From assembly GCA_046329515.1 (NCBI GenBank), contig JAXLUM010000002.1, positions 1 to 64,000 of the forward strand: a stretch of 64,000 bases of DNA, read 5' to 3'. Source of the DNA: Bog-950 sp046329515 (GTDB lineage Bacteria; Bacteroidota; Bacteroidia; Chitinophagales; LD1). The notes below the pieces were generated by a model that saw only the letters and a list, made by a program, of their open reading frames with translations, was not told the DNA's origin and did no database searches. Below are positions 53,033-61,966 of this stretch, one piece after another (within the stretch, counting starts at the first letter, position 1; each line of letters opens with the position of its first letter). Made by a program: the position numbers and the translations under genes.

Positions 53033-53539
53033 TTAGTCTTTACGCTGCGCGCGTAACATTTCGGCAAAGCCCCAGCTTTTGGCAATGGCATTAACAGCCA
53101 TAGCAATGCGTTTGGCTTTAGTGGCATCTGTTTTAGCGCTGTCAATCCATTTACTAAAGTAGCGCTGATGCGAACCGGGCAGTTGCTCAAATTTTTCCAA
53201 CGCTTTGGGCTCATCCTGCAGGCAGGCAATAAAGTCGGCATTCATGGCAAAGGGGGCTGCATCAACCGCCAACTGCACGTTTAACTGCGCGCCTTTACGT
53301 TTGCCAATCTTTTTGCGCAAATCAGCATTAAGGGGCATAATAAAATCGCCTCCGCCCATAGGTATAATGGCAATGCCTTTAATGGCCTGTTCATCTAACT
53401 TACCTTTTACCCTGTACGATTTCTTTACACCGGGGTTTAACTTCCCGGCCAGCTCGGCAGGGATAACAAAATAAGTCCAGCCGGTTTTTTCACCCTGCTC
53501 ATCAAACTTTAAAATGGTGGTAGTGTATTTTATTGGCAT
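53033..53539 (-). CDS. DUF1905 and YdeI-type (bacteriocin-protection-like) domain protein
   Basis: From ATG 53539 (the frame opens 7 codons earlier) this 168-residue cytoplasmic protein has a DUF1905 beta domain (about 1-95; GWTYFVIPAELAGKL, SYRVKGKLDEQAIKGIAIIPMGGGDFIMPLNADLRKKIG). A YdeI/OmpD-associated helical tail follows (about 115-160; GSHQRYFSKWIDSAKTDATKAKRIAMAV). The family is described as bacteriocin-protection-like without a firm mechanism. The DUF2177 gene starts on the same strand 42 bp upstream, so they may be co-transcribed. Confidence 0.8.
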   Translation of the reverse strand: MPIKYTTTILKFDEQGEKTGWTYFVIPAELAGKLNPGVKKSYRVKGKLDEQAIKGIAIIPMGGGDFIMPLNADLRKKIGKRKGAQLNVQLAVDAAPFAMNADFIACLQDEPKALEKFEQLPGSHQRYFSKWIDSAKTDATKAKRIAMAVNAIAKSWGFAEMLRAQRKD

Positions 53540-53581
53540 TAGTGCGCGCTTATACGGCACTAATTTAGCAAGCCTCGTTCA

Positions 53582-53986
53582 TCACGCAATAAAGCGCGTA
53601 TAGATAAGGTACGCCCCCGTAGCGCAGGCACCGGTTAAAAAGGAGCCCCACAGTATATCAATAAGCACAATACTTAACGGCCAGTTAGCTATAGTAGCCA
53701 TATTGGTAAGGTCGTACGTGGCATAACATAAAAAGCCCAGCAGTGCACCATTAACTACCACCTTTAAAAGGGTGCCGCTTTCAAGGCCAGGTAGTATGGC
53801 AAAGTACAGTATGCCTGCTATGTAAATGAGATAGAATATAATGGCTGCCGCCCAGTTTACTTTATCACTTAGTATAAAGCCCAGTTTTTCGCGGTAAAGG
53901 TTTTTAGCTATAAGGCCCAGCCAGGTAAGGTCTAAAGCAAAAAAGAACACAAGGGTAAGGGCATAAAGTATAAGGTAGCGCAGCAT
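53582..53986 (-). CDS. DUF2177 family membrane protein
   Basis: This 134-residue inner-membrane protein has four helices. The family marks are FFALDLTWLGLIAKNLYREKLGF near the start, GALLGFLCYATYDLTNMATIANWPLSIVLIDILWG in the second half and GACATGAYLIY at the end. Function is unknown. It lies 42 bp upstream of the DUF1905/YdeI-type gene and 80 bp from the divergent GH125 gene. Confidence 0.85.
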   Translation of the reverse strand: MLRYLILYALTLVFFFALDLTWLGLIAKNLYREKLGFILSDKVNWAAAIIFYLIYIAGILYFAILPGLESGTLLKVVVNGALLGFLCYATYDLTNMATIANWPLSIVLIDILWGSFLTGACATGAYLIYTRFIA

Positions 53987-54066
53987 AAAGGGTTATTTAT
54001 TTAATAACGCGGTATTGGCCCATGAAGTTCATATTTAAATATCTAAAATGCAATTACATTTAACCT

Positions 54067-55488
54067 ATGAAGCGCAAACACTTCATTTATACGGGTTCAT
54101 TAGCGGCATTTAGTTTTTTACCCTTCAGCAGTTGGGCATTACCAACAGGCAATAAACGTCCGCCACTGGCACAGCGCAAGTTTACCAGTAAAGCCATTGA
54201 GGCAGTTATAGAGGAGATAAAACAGAATGTTAGCGATAAGGAACTGGCCGCCCTGTTTGAAAACTGTTTCCCTAACACACTGGATACTACCGTTGATTTT
54301 ACCGTAAAAGACGGCATACCCGATACCTATGTAATTACCGGCGATATTGATGCCATGTGGCTGCGCGACTCATCGGCACAGGTAAACCCTTACCTGCCTT
54401 ATTGTAAGGAGGATGAGCAGCTTTCGTTACTGATAGAAGGCCTTATACGCAGGCATACGCGCTGCATAATGTTAGACCCCTACGCCAACGCCTTTTATAA
54501 GGACGAAAGCAAGATAAGCCAATGGAAGCACGATAAAACGGAAATGAAACCGGGCGTGCACGAACGTAAATATGAATTAGATTCCTTATGTTACCCAATA
54601 CGCCTGGCCCATGGATATTGGAAGGCTACAGGCAACACCAAACCCTTTACTGCCGAATGGCTGCAGGCAATGCAACTGGCCGTTGCCACTATGCGGCAGC
54701 AGCAACGCAAAAATGATAAAGGCCCTTATCGCTTTCAACGTATAGGAGGCGCAAAAACCGATACCCTTATTAATGATGGTTATGGCGCAGAGATAAAACC
54801 AACGGGTATGATTTGCTCGGCTTTCAGAAACAGCGATGATGCCTGCACTTACCTGTTCAACATACCTGAAAACCTATTTGCCGTTGTTGCCTTGCGCTAC
54901 CTTGCTGAGATGGTTGCCGCCATGCACAGCGCCGAAGCGGAATTTATAAAGGAGTGTTTAGCCTTAGCCGACGAAGTAGAGAAGGCCGTGCAACAGCATG
55001 GTGTAATTGAGCACGGCAAATTCAACAGAATGTATGTGTACGAATGCGATGGTATTGGGAATAGCCTGCTGATGGATGATGCAGGCATACCAAGCCTTAT
55101 TTCAATACCGTATTTAGGCTACGGCAGCACGCACGATGAACTTTACCTCAACTCAAGGGCTTTTGCCTTATCGCCCGCCAACCCTTATTTCTATAAAAGT
55201 GAAATGTTTAACGGAACGGGTAGCCCGCACCTGGCATGGAAACATGCCGAAATGATTTGGCCGCTGGGCCTTATTATGCGGGGCCTAACCGCAGGGCACG
55301 ATGACGAGATAAAACAATGCCTGAAAATGCTGAAGGATTGCCATGCCGGCACAGGCTTTATGCACGAAGGCTTCAACAAAAACAATGCAGCGGATTTTAC
55401 GCGCGCATGGTTTGCCTGGGCCAACACTTTATTCGGTGAATTGATTTTGGATATATACCATAAAAACAGAAGTTTACTGCAAGAATAA
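54067..55488 (+). CDS. GH125 exo-alpha-1,6-mannosidase
   Basis: This 473-residue protein has a signal peptide (MKRKHFIYTGSLAAFSFLPF, ending WALP). The GH125 marks are GDIDAMWLRDSSAQVNPYLPY near 95-115, DPYANAFY, ELDSLCYPIRLAHGYWKATG, GMICSAFRNSDDACTYLFNIPEN, DDAGIPSLISIPYLGY, GTGSPHLAWKHAEMIWPLGL and FMHEGFNKNNAADFTRAWFAWANTLFGEL (pieces). The family removes terminal alpha-1,6-mannose without a metal ion. The GH92 gene starts 12 bp after its stop, so they form an operon for breaking down mannans or trimming N-glycans. A TACATTTA box lies 4 nt before the ATG. Confidence 0.93.
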   Translation: MKRKHFIYTGSLAAFSFLPFSSWALPTGNKRPPLAQRKFTSKAIEAVIEEIKQNVSDKELAALFENCFPNTLDTTVDFTVKDGIPDTYVITGDIDAMWLRDSSAQVNPYLPYCKEDEQLSLLIEGLIRRHTRCIMLDPYANAFYKDESKISQWKHDKTEMKPGVHERKYELDSLCYPIRLAHGYWKATGNTKPFTAEWLQAMQLAVATMRQQQRKNDKGPYRFQRIGGAKTDTLINDGYGAEIKPTGMICSAFRNSDDACTYLFNIPENLFAVVALRYLAEMVAAMHSAEAEFIKECLALADEVEKAVQQHGVIEHGKFNRMYVYECDGIGNSLLMDDAGIPSLISIPYLGYGSTHDELYLNSRAFALSPANPYFYKSEMFNGTGSPHLAWKHAEMIWPLGLIMRGLTAGHDDEIKQCLKMLKDCHAGTGFMHEGFNKNNAADFTRAWFAWANTLFGELILDIYHKNRSLLQE

Positions 55489-55500
55489 CCACCCCCGAGT

Positions 55501-57702
55501 ATGAAGAGATTAAGTGTTTGCTTTTACCTGTGCCTTTTAGCGCTGGGTGCCTTTGCGCAAAAAAATTACACGCAGTACGTTGACCCTTTTGTGGGCACAG
55601 GCGGCCACGGGCACACCTTCCCCGGCCCTACTATGCCCTTTGGCATGGTGCAGCTAAGCCCTGATACACGCCTTACAGGTTGGGATGGTTGCAGTGGGTA
55701 CCACTACAGCGATAAAGTGATTTATGGTTTTTCGCATACCCACCTTAGCGGTACAGGCTGCAGCGATTACGGCGATATACTGCTGATGCCTACTACAGGC
55801 AAGGTGAAGTTCAATAAGAAAAAATACAGCAGCACTTTTAAAAAGGAAAATGAAAAAGCTGAAGTGGGTTATTACAGCGTAGTGCTGGATAAACCGAAAG
55901 TGAAGGTAGAGTTAACTGCCACTACCCGTAGCGGTTTCCATAAGTACACCTTTCCTAAAACCACGCAGGCCAATGTGGTGTTAGATTTAACGCACCGCGA
56001 TTTTGCCAAGAAAGGAGAGATAAACATAACGGGTGATAATGAAATAAGCGGCACCCGCGTAAGCCGCCAGTGGGCCGAAAACCAGATACTGTATTTCGTT
56101 ATCCAATTCTCAAAACCATTTAAAAAATACGGTATAGCTAAAGCAGATGCTTTAAATGAAGGCAGCCGGCACGACACCGGTAGTTTTTTAAAGTGTTACG
56201 TAAGTTTTGAAACGGAAGAAGGCGAGGTTATTTACGCCAAGGTGGGTATATCAGCTGTAAGTGTGGAAGGTGCACGGCAGAATCTACTGGCTGAATACCC
56301 CGATTGGAATTTTGACAAAGTAAGAGCTAATGCAGTTGAAGCGTGGAATAAGGAACTGGGCCGCATTGAAGCAGAAAGTAAAGACACTAAAGTGTTACGT
56401 ACCTTTTATAGCGCCCTGTATCACACCATGGTTAGCCCTAATACCTACATGGATGTTGACGGAAAATACCGCGGGCGTGATTTTCAGGTGCATACTGCGC
56501 AGAACTATACCTACCATACGGTTTTCTCTTTATGGGATACCTACCGCGCCTTACATCCGCTATTGACCATTATTGATAAAAAGCGCACATCCGATTTTGT
56601 GCAGACGTTTATAGCCCAATACAAAGAGGGCGGACGCTTACCTGTGTGGGAACTGAGCAGTTGCGAAACATGGTGTATGATTGGTTACCACGCCATACCC
56701 GTAATTACGGAAGCTATAATGAAGGATGTAAAAGGCTTTGATGTTAACCTGGCCTACGAGGCTATGAAATTCAGCGCTATGGAAGATAAGAATGCGCTGA
56801 AGAGTTATAAGGATAACGGTTATATTAAATATATGGATAACGACCAGAGTGTTTCGCGCACGCTGGAATACGGTTATGATGATTGGTGCATTGCCATGGT
56901 AGCCAAAAAGCTGGGCAAGGAAGAAGACTACCGCTATTTTATACAACGCGCGCAGGCTTACAAGCAATTGTTTGACCCTTCAACGGGTTTTATGCGCCCT
57001 AAACAAGAGAACTTCCTAACGCCTTTTGACCCTTACGAGGTAAACAACCACTTTACGGAAGGCAACAGCTGGCAGTATTCCTTTTATGTGCCGCAGGATA
57101 TAAGCGGGCAGATGAAATTACTGGGCGGCAAAGAAAAGCTGGCGGCATTTCTGGATTCCTTGTTTCATGTAAGTTCAAAACTAACGGGCCATAAGCAACC
57201 GGATATTACGGGCATGATTGGGCAGTATGTGCATGGTAATGAGCCAAGCCATCAAATTGCGTATGAATATGATTATGCAGGTCAGCCCTGGAAGGCCCAG
57301 GCTATGCTGCGCCGCATTATGAATGAAATGTACCGCGACCTGCCCGATGGGCTGGCGGGTAATGAGGACTGCGGCCAAATGAGCGCGTGGTATGTGTTAA
57401 GCGCTATGGGTTTTTACCCGGTATGCCCCGGCAGCACGCAGTATGCTATTGGCAGCCCGGCCCTGGATAAGGCGGTAATCCATTTAGAAAACGGAAAGAC
57501 TTTTACCATAACCGCAGGCAACAATAGCGCAGCTAATGTTTACATACAAAGCGGTAAATTAAATAATGTGAACTACGGCAAAAGCTTTATTAACTACAGC
57601 GATATAGCCGATGGCGGGCAGTTGGATTTTACCATGGGCTCCTCGCCTAATACTAACTGGGGCAGCGGCGAAACCGAAGTGCCGGTTAGTAAGATAGAGT
57701 AG
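55501..57702 (+). CDS. GH92 alpha-mannosidase
   Basis: This 733-residue protein has a signal peptide ending AFAQ (residue 20). It is of the classical GH92 kind: NYTQYVDPFVGTGGHGHTFPGPTMPFGMVQ, GYHYSDKVIYGFSHTHLSGTG, MVSPNTYMDVDGKYRG, FSLWDTYRALHPL, WELSSCETWCMIGYHAIPV and GNEDCGQMSAWYVLSAMGFYPVCPGS (pieces). The family uses calcium and inverts alpha-mannosidic bonds, often alpha-1,2. Located in the periplasm or at the surface. It follows GH125 by 12 bp. Confidence 0.95.
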   Translation: MKRLSVCFYLCLLALGAFAQKNYTQYVDPFVGTGGHGHTFPGPTMPFGMVQLSPDTRLTGWDGCSGYHYSDKVIYGFSHTHLSGTGCSDYGDILLMPTTGKVKFNKKKYSSTFKKENEKAEVGYYSVVLDKPKVKVELTATTRSGFHKYTFPKTTQANVVLDLTHRDFAKKGEINITGDNEISGTRVSRQWAENQILYFVIQFSKPFKKYGIAKADALNEGSRHDTGSFLKCYVSFETEEGEVIYAKVGISAVSVEGARQNLLAEYPDWNFDKVRANAVEAWNKELGRIEAESKDTKVLRTFYSALYHTMVSPNTYMDVDGKYRGRDFQVHTAQNYTYHTVFSLWDTYRALHPLLTIIDKKRTSDFVQTFIAQYKEGGRLPVWELSSCETWCMIGYHAIPVITEAIMKDVKGFDVNLAYEAMKFSAMEDKNALKSYKDNGYIKYMDNDQSVSRTLEYGYDDWCIAMVAKKLGKEEDYRYFIQRAQAYKQLFDPSTGFMRPKQENFLTPFDPYEVNNHFTEGNSWQYSFYVPQDISGQMKLLGGKEKLAAFLDSLFHVSSKLTGHKQPDITGMIGQYVHGNEPSHQIAYEYDYAGQPWKAQAMLRRIMNEMYRDLPDGLAGNEDCGQMSAWYVLSAMGFYPVCPGSTQYAIGSPALDKAVIHLENGKTFTITAGNNSAANVYIQSGKLNNVNYGKSFINYSDIADGGQLDFTMGSSPNTNWGSGETEVPVSKIE

Positions 57703-57799
57703 TTTACCCCGGCTGCATACTTAACCTACCATACCACCGTTCCAATTATAGAGGCGGCTAAAACGCCTGAAGTAATTCTTTCACTAAAAAGCGAAAGTC

Positions 57800-58009
57800 A
57801 TGAAAAACCTGTTTGCAATACTGGCAACTCTATCATTGGTAATTTCTATTTCATCATGTTCCCGCTGCGTAACCTGCGCTAAAGGAGATGAAAGAACCAA
57901 ACTGTGTGATAAGGACTGGAACCGAAATGACATACACGACCAAATCAACTTCTACGAGAATATGGGCTGGCAGTGCCGTGCATCAAGCGCCGCTTATTTA
58001 AATGAATAG
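57800..58009 (+). CDS. Small lipoprotein between the two GH92 genes
   Basis: This 69-residue protein has a lipobox-like signal (LSLVISISSC, cysteine at 20) followed by a cysteine-rich mature part of about 50 residues with five further cysteines, including RCVTCAKG, KLCDKDWN and WQCRASS. The number of cysteines suggests disulfides in the periplasm. No family is recognised. It lies within the mannosidase cluster, but nothing ties it to glycan breakdown other than position. Confidence 0.7.
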   Translation: MKNLFAILATLSLVISISSCSRCVTCAKGDERTKLCDKDWNRNDIHDQINFYENMGWQCRASSAAYLNE

Positions 58010-58017
58010 AAAATTCT

Positions 58018-58041
58018 CTTTCCGGTGCTAATACCGGAAAG
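58018..58041 (+). terminator. Hairpin after the small lipoprotein gene, without T-run
   Basis: CTTTCCGGT/ACCGGAAAG, 9-bp perfect stem with a 6-nt loop. With no T-run following, it may serve as an mRNA end-protecting hairpin, with the stronger terminator 20 bp further on. Confidence 0.5.
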
Positions 58042-58060
58042 TCCATCGGTTTTAGTTGTG

Positions 58061-58099
58061 GGGAGTGCGCATAGTATGCGCCACTCTCCCTTTTTATTT
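58061..58099 (+). terminator. Rho-independent terminator before the second GH92 gene
   Basis: GGGAG-TG-CGCAT and ATGCG-C-CA-TC-CTCCC pair with two small bulges around AGT, followed by TTTTTATTT. It would end the GH125/GH92/lipoprotein transcript. Confidence 0.75.
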
Positions 58100-58123
58100 A
58101 GTGCGCAGCTTACACAGGTTTTA

Positions 58124-58131
58124 TAGATTTG
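58124..58131 (+). promoter_or_regulatory. -7 box of the second GH92 gene
   Basis: TAGATTTG matches TAnnTTTG exactly and lies between the terminator and the gene. It ends only 6 nt before the ATG at 58138, which suggests a very short leader or a leaderless mRNA. It also overlaps the alternative TTG at 58129. Confidence 0.45.
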
Positions 58132-58137
58132 GCGAAT

Positions 58138-60342
58138 ATGAAACCTGCCCGCCTGTTTTTTGCGTGTTTACTGCTAAGCAGTTTTTTTTGCAATGCGCAG
58201 GCAGTTCAAAATCCCTTGCAATACGTTAATCCCTTAATTGGCACAGCGGGTGTTTGGTTTTATGGCCGCACAGCGCCTTTTGTAACCCCTCCGTTTGGCA
58301 TGACCAACTGGACGGCCTGCACCCGCAACAATAAAATTGCTTTATCTACTTACAAGTATCTTGATAAACACATTATTGGTTTTAGGGGCACACACAAACC
58401 TGCCATGTGGATGGGCGACTATGGCTACGTAACCATAATGCCGGTTGCCGGTGAAAAGGAAAAGAATCGAACAGCGCATAAGGCATCGTTTACGCACAAT
58501 AAAGAAATAACCCGGCCCGATTATTACGCTGTAGAACTGAATGCCGCTAACGCCAAAAAGAAGATTGGTGTAGAAATGACCTCTACCGAGCGCTGCGGAT
58601 TTTTCCGTATTGCTTTTCCGAAAAATGAAAGCCACTATTTGTTTATTGAAGCCAGCCAACAGCCCCAGTTTGATGGCTGGATAAAAATAGACCCCGTTAG
58701 AAATGAAATAAGCGGTTGGAATGCTGACCGGCACTGTGCGCATTTGGGTCCTCCCCTGCCTAATTTTAAAGGGTACTTTGTGCTGCAGTTTAAAGCACCT
58801 ATCAAAGATTACGCCACCTGGCTGGACAGTGCATTTACTGATGGAAAAGTAATGCAACAAGGCAATGCCTGCGGTGCACGGCTTCGCTTTAGGGAAGATA
58901 CAGTATTGGTAAGAATTGGCACCTCGTTTATAAGTGTTGAACAGGCGCGCGATAACCTGCAAAGAGAAATTACTGATTGGCAATTTGAAAAAACACAACA
59001 GCAAACGGCAGAAGTATGGAATACGTACTTCAACCGCTTGCAGATTGAAGGAGCAACCGAAAAGCAAAAGCATGTTTTTTACACCGGTTTATACCACTGC
59101 CTTTTGTTCCCGAGGCAGTTTTCGGAGTACGGGCGTTACTACAGCGCTTTTGATGATACCATACACGAAGGGATAAGTTATAACGATTATTCCTTATGGG
59201 ATACTTACCGTGCGGAACATCCTTTATTGATACTTACTGCGCCGGAACATGTGCCGGGTATGGTGCAAAGCCTTATACAAATGGGTAAGGAAGGCGGCTA
59301 TATGCCAAAGTGGCCCAACCCCGGCTACACCGGCATTATGATAGGCACACATGCCGATGCCGTAATTGCCGACGCATTGGTTAAGGGTATAAAAGGTTTT
59401 GATGTAAACGAAGCCTACCGCCAATGTTATAAAGATGCTTTTATACCCAGCGGTAATGATAGCTGCAACCGTTGGGCCGACCGTGCACTTTGGTGCGGTA
59501 GCCCTGAGGCCCGCAGCGGTTTAAGCTGGTATATGAAGCTGGGGTATGTGCCGGTAGATAAAACCAATGAATCTGTTTCGAATACACTGGAGGGCGCCTA
59601 CGATGATTTTTGTGTGGCGCAGGTAGCTAAGGCCGTTGGAAAGACGGATGTGTACGATACGCTGATGAAACGTAGCCAGAACTACCGCAACCTTTATAAT
59701 CCGCAAACAAAATTTATGGCGCCGCGCCTTGTCAATGGAGAATGGTTTGAGAAACGCCGCGCAGGTTTTACGGAAGGTGGGCCGTGGACTTACCTGTTCG
59801 CGGTGCAGCAGGATGTGCCCGGCTTAATTAATCTTTTAGGCGGCAATGAAAATTTTATTAAGCGGTTGGATAAAAACTTTCGTCTGCCGTTTACTTACTG
59901 GCACGAAAACGAACCCGGCCACCATTACACCTACCTGTATGACTATGCCGGCGCTGCCTGGAAAACACAAAAGCGTGTAGCCCATTACCGCACTATTAAA
60001 TACATGAATAAGCCGCACGGCTTAACGGGCGATGAGGACTGCGGGCAAATGAGCGCCTGGTATATTTTCAGTGCGCTGGGTTTTTACCCTGTAACACCGG
60101 GCACTGATGTTTATGCCATAGGCACGCCCCTGTTTCAAAAAGCCGTTGTACGGTTTGACCCTACAAATACAGAGAAGAAGTTTGAAATTATTGCGCATAA
60201 TGTTTCGAAGCAGAATAAGTATGTGCAATCAGTTACGGTGAATGGTAAGCCGTTGGAAACGCCCTTTCTGCACCATGCAGATATTATAAACGGGGGCCAA
60301 CTGATTTTTGAAATGGGCCCTAAACCAAATAAGAGTTGGTAA
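58138..60342 (+). CDS. Second, divergent GH92 glycosyl hydrolase
   Basis: The start is taken as ATG 58138 (MKPARLFFACLLLSSFFCNA signal peptide); the frame also opens at TTG 58129. Length is 734 residues. GH92 marks are NPLIGTAGVWFYGRTAPFVTPPFGMTNW, LFPRQFSEYGRYYSAFD, YSLWDTYRAEHPL, ENEPGHHYTYLYDYAG and GDEDCGQMSAWYIFSALGFYPVTPGT (pieces). Differences from the first gene are plain: GFRGTHKPAMWMGDYG replaces GFSHTHLSGTGCSDYG, and GDEDCG replaces GNEDCG. A different linkage or substrate within the family is likely. It has its own promoter box. Confidence 0.93.
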   Translation: MKPARLFFACLLLSSFFCNAQAVQNPLQYVNPLIGTAGVWFYGRTAPFVTPPFGMTNWTACTRNNKIALSTYKYLDKHIIGFRGTHKPAMWMGDYGYVTIMPVAGEKEKNRTAHKASFTHNKEITRPDYYAVELNAANAKKKIGVEMTSTERCGFFRIAFPKNESHYLFIEASQQPQFDGWIKIDPVRNEISGWNADRHCAHLGPPLPNFKGYFVLQFKAPIKDYATWLDSAFTDGKVMQQGNACGARLRFREDTVLVRIGTSFISVEQARDNLQREITDWQFEKTQQQTAEVWNTYFNRLQIEGATEKQKHVFYTGLYHCLLFPRQFSEYGRYYSAFDDTIHEGISYNDYSLWDTYRAEHPLLILTAPEHVPGMVQSLIQMGKEGGYMPKWPNPGYTGIMIGTHADAVIADALVKGIKGFDVNEAYRQCYKDAFIPSGNDSCNRWADRALWCGSPEARSGLSWYMKLGYVPVDKTNESVSNTLEGAYDDFCVAQVAKAVGKTDVYDTLMKRSQNYRNLYNPQTKFMAPRLVNGEWFEKRRAGFTEGGPWTYLFAVQQDVPGLINLLGGNENFIKRLDKNFRLPFTYWHENEPGHHYTYLYDYAGAAWKTQKRVAHYRTIKYMNKPHGLTGDEDCGQMSAWYIFSALGFYPVTPGTDVYAIGTPLFQKAVVRFDPTNTEKKFEIIAHNVSKQNKYVQSVTVNGKPLETPFLHHADIINGGQLIFEMGPKPNKSW

Positions 60343-60397
60343 TAAGACCTTTATTATTTTTACTACTGACTCAGCTAACAACCTTAAACCATACAAC

Positions 60398-60778
60398 ATG
60401 AAAAAAGTAACCGGCCTTGGCGGCGTTTTTTTTAAATGCCGGAACCCGAAAAGTATAAATGAATGGTATGCTAAAAACCTGGGGTTAACCGTGGGTGATT
60501 ATGGTGTAACCTTTGATTGGCGCCATGAGGATAATCCCGAAAAGAAAGGAACCACCGCATGGTGCACCTTTCCGGAAACCACAAAGTATTTCAACCCTTC
60601 TACACAACCTTTTATGATTAACTACAGGGTAGAAAACCTGGTGGCTTTAGTGGAAGAATTGAAAAAGGAGAACGTAACCATTGTAGATGAAATTGCTGAT
60701 TACGACTACGGCAAGTTTATACATATAATGGACCCCGAAGGAAACATTATTGAGCTTTGGGAACCTAAGGGGGAATAG
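60398..60778 (+). CDS. VOC (glyoxalase/dioxygenase superfamily) protein
   Basis: The start is taken as ATG 60398 (MKKVTGLGGVFFKCRNPKSINEWYAKNLGL in pieces); the longer frame from 60308 overlaps the GH92 stop region and adds no fold element. The 126-residue protein has two paired beta-alpha-beta-beta-beta units. Likely metal ligands are in the first strand region and in the final IMDPEGNIIELWEP glutamate. Substrate unknown. It lies 56 bp after GH92 and may be the last gene of that transcript. Confidence 0.85.
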   Translation: MKKVTGLGGVFFKCRNPKSINEWYAKNLGLTVGDYGVTFDWRHEDNPEKKGTTAWCTFPETTKYFNPSTQPFMINYRVENLVALVEELKKENVTIVDEIADYDYGKFIHIMDPEGNIIELWEPKGE

Positions 60779-61015
60779 GAAAAGCCCGAATTCTTGGGCC
60801 AAGATCCTTTAGAATTGCAATCAGGTTATCTTAGAAGTTAATTGAGAAAGGAGGCATGGTAAACTAAGACGAGCTCTGAGAGAAGGCTCAAACGCTGATT
60901 CAAACCTTGCTCCCCTGCAACAAGTGCTCAAACAGCAATTGGGGCTAGGGATCCATTAAAGACTTGAGCAAGGCTTGATGATTTCTCAATCATTATTTAT
61001 CGTAAAAGCAAAGTT
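60779..61015. other. Stretch upstream of the dead IS110 transposase
   Basis: This 237-bp stretch has no gene. Only scattered short inverted repeats are visible (AGAATTGCAAT, GCTCAAACGCTGATTC). If the element was complete, its left end, where IS110 elements encode their guide RNA, would lie here. No structure could be confirmed by eye. Confidence 0.3.
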
Positions 61016-61935
61016 ATGCAAAAACCAACGTTTATCCGTGTTGATATTAGCAGCACCACACTGATATTTATAATAAGCGCAGAATTAAAATAAGAAACAG
61101 TTGGCTACACCATTAAAGACATTCGTAATTTTCTAAAATCATAAGGGAATAGCGAGCAAGTTATAGCCATGAAAAAGATGGGCCTGTATGAAGTATCAGC
61201 TGATTCTATTCATACCATAGATATTAAGCGATTAGGGCTTACAACGTGGCAAACATGGCAAGATCGATGCGATTAGAATGCTCTGTTTATAGAGAAGAAT
61301 TATGCCGATTCCAACCGTTGGGGATACCCTTCTGTTGGCATCAGAAAGTTAAAAGTTCTTTTGACCGAACCCAGCAGCCGAGCAAAAATACGAAGAACGC
61401 TTTTGCGGCAGCCAAAGGACTACTTACGCAGGAAAAGCCTCGGGTTGGATAAAGCGCTTATGAAACTTAGCGAACAGCAAATAGCCCTACTGGATAATCA
61501 GATTGAGGTTCTAGAAAAGCAGATGAACGCCATCATAAATGAAGACGATTTTTTTTGCAAGCCACACTAATTAAATCAGTACTGGGGGTAGGGGACGTTT
61601 TATACTGAGTGATGCCTGCTAAAACAGAAGGCTTTACAAATAACTGATACCTAGAGAATGGATTGCTACAGTGGACTAATGCCGTTTAAAAATCACTAGG
61701 GCACTTCATTAAGATGTGACCTGAAGGTATTTGTCTACGATAATAGGACTATGAAAACACATTTCACCTAGCTGTTATGAGTGCTATCAGATTTAATATG
61801 ACCTTATGGATTACACAAAGACACTGAGCGGCAAAAGTAAGATGAGTATAATCATTACCATCATAAATAAAATCGTCTATCATTTTTGTACGGCAATCAG
61901 AACCAAAACAAATACACAAACCTCTTACAATTGTT
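61016..61935 (+). pseudogene. Decayed IS110-family transposase
   Basis: From ATG 61016 one frame reads FIRVDISSTTL, then EQVIAMKKMGLYE, DIKRLG, ALFIEKNYAD, RKLKVLLTEPSSRAKIR, DYLRRKSLGLDKALMKLS, LLDNQIEVLEKQMNAIINED. Three internal stops interrupt it before the stop at 61570. After a run of eight T residues (61549-61556) the frame shifts by one base, and TLIKSVLGVGDVLY follows: the start of the conserved C-terminal Transposase_20 domain of IS110. A weak match GKSKMSIIITIINKI near 61840 fits the family's end. IS110 transposases carry DEDD and serine active sites; neither is intact here. Confidence 0.75.
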
Positions 61936-61960
61936 ACCCTTCGACAAGCTCAGGGTGACA
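61934..61960 (-). repeat. Element F, copy 2
   Basis: TTACCCTTCGA-CAAGC-TCAGGGTGACA, the same scaffold as 9871-9910 without the inner hairpin, in reverse. It overlaps the end of the transposase relic and lies 7 bp from the stop of the next gene. Confidence 0.65.
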
Positions 61961-61966
61961 GAAACG

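Noticed and set aside
58342..59073. 243-codon open frame on the minus strand inside the second GH92 gene
   Set aside because: It lies wholly antisense to a well-supported enzyme gene and has no recognisable fold, signal or leader.
61549..61556. Programmed frameshift in the IS110 transposase at eight T residues
   Set aside because: Three nonsense codons upstream already destroy the frame, so the shift is better read as decay.
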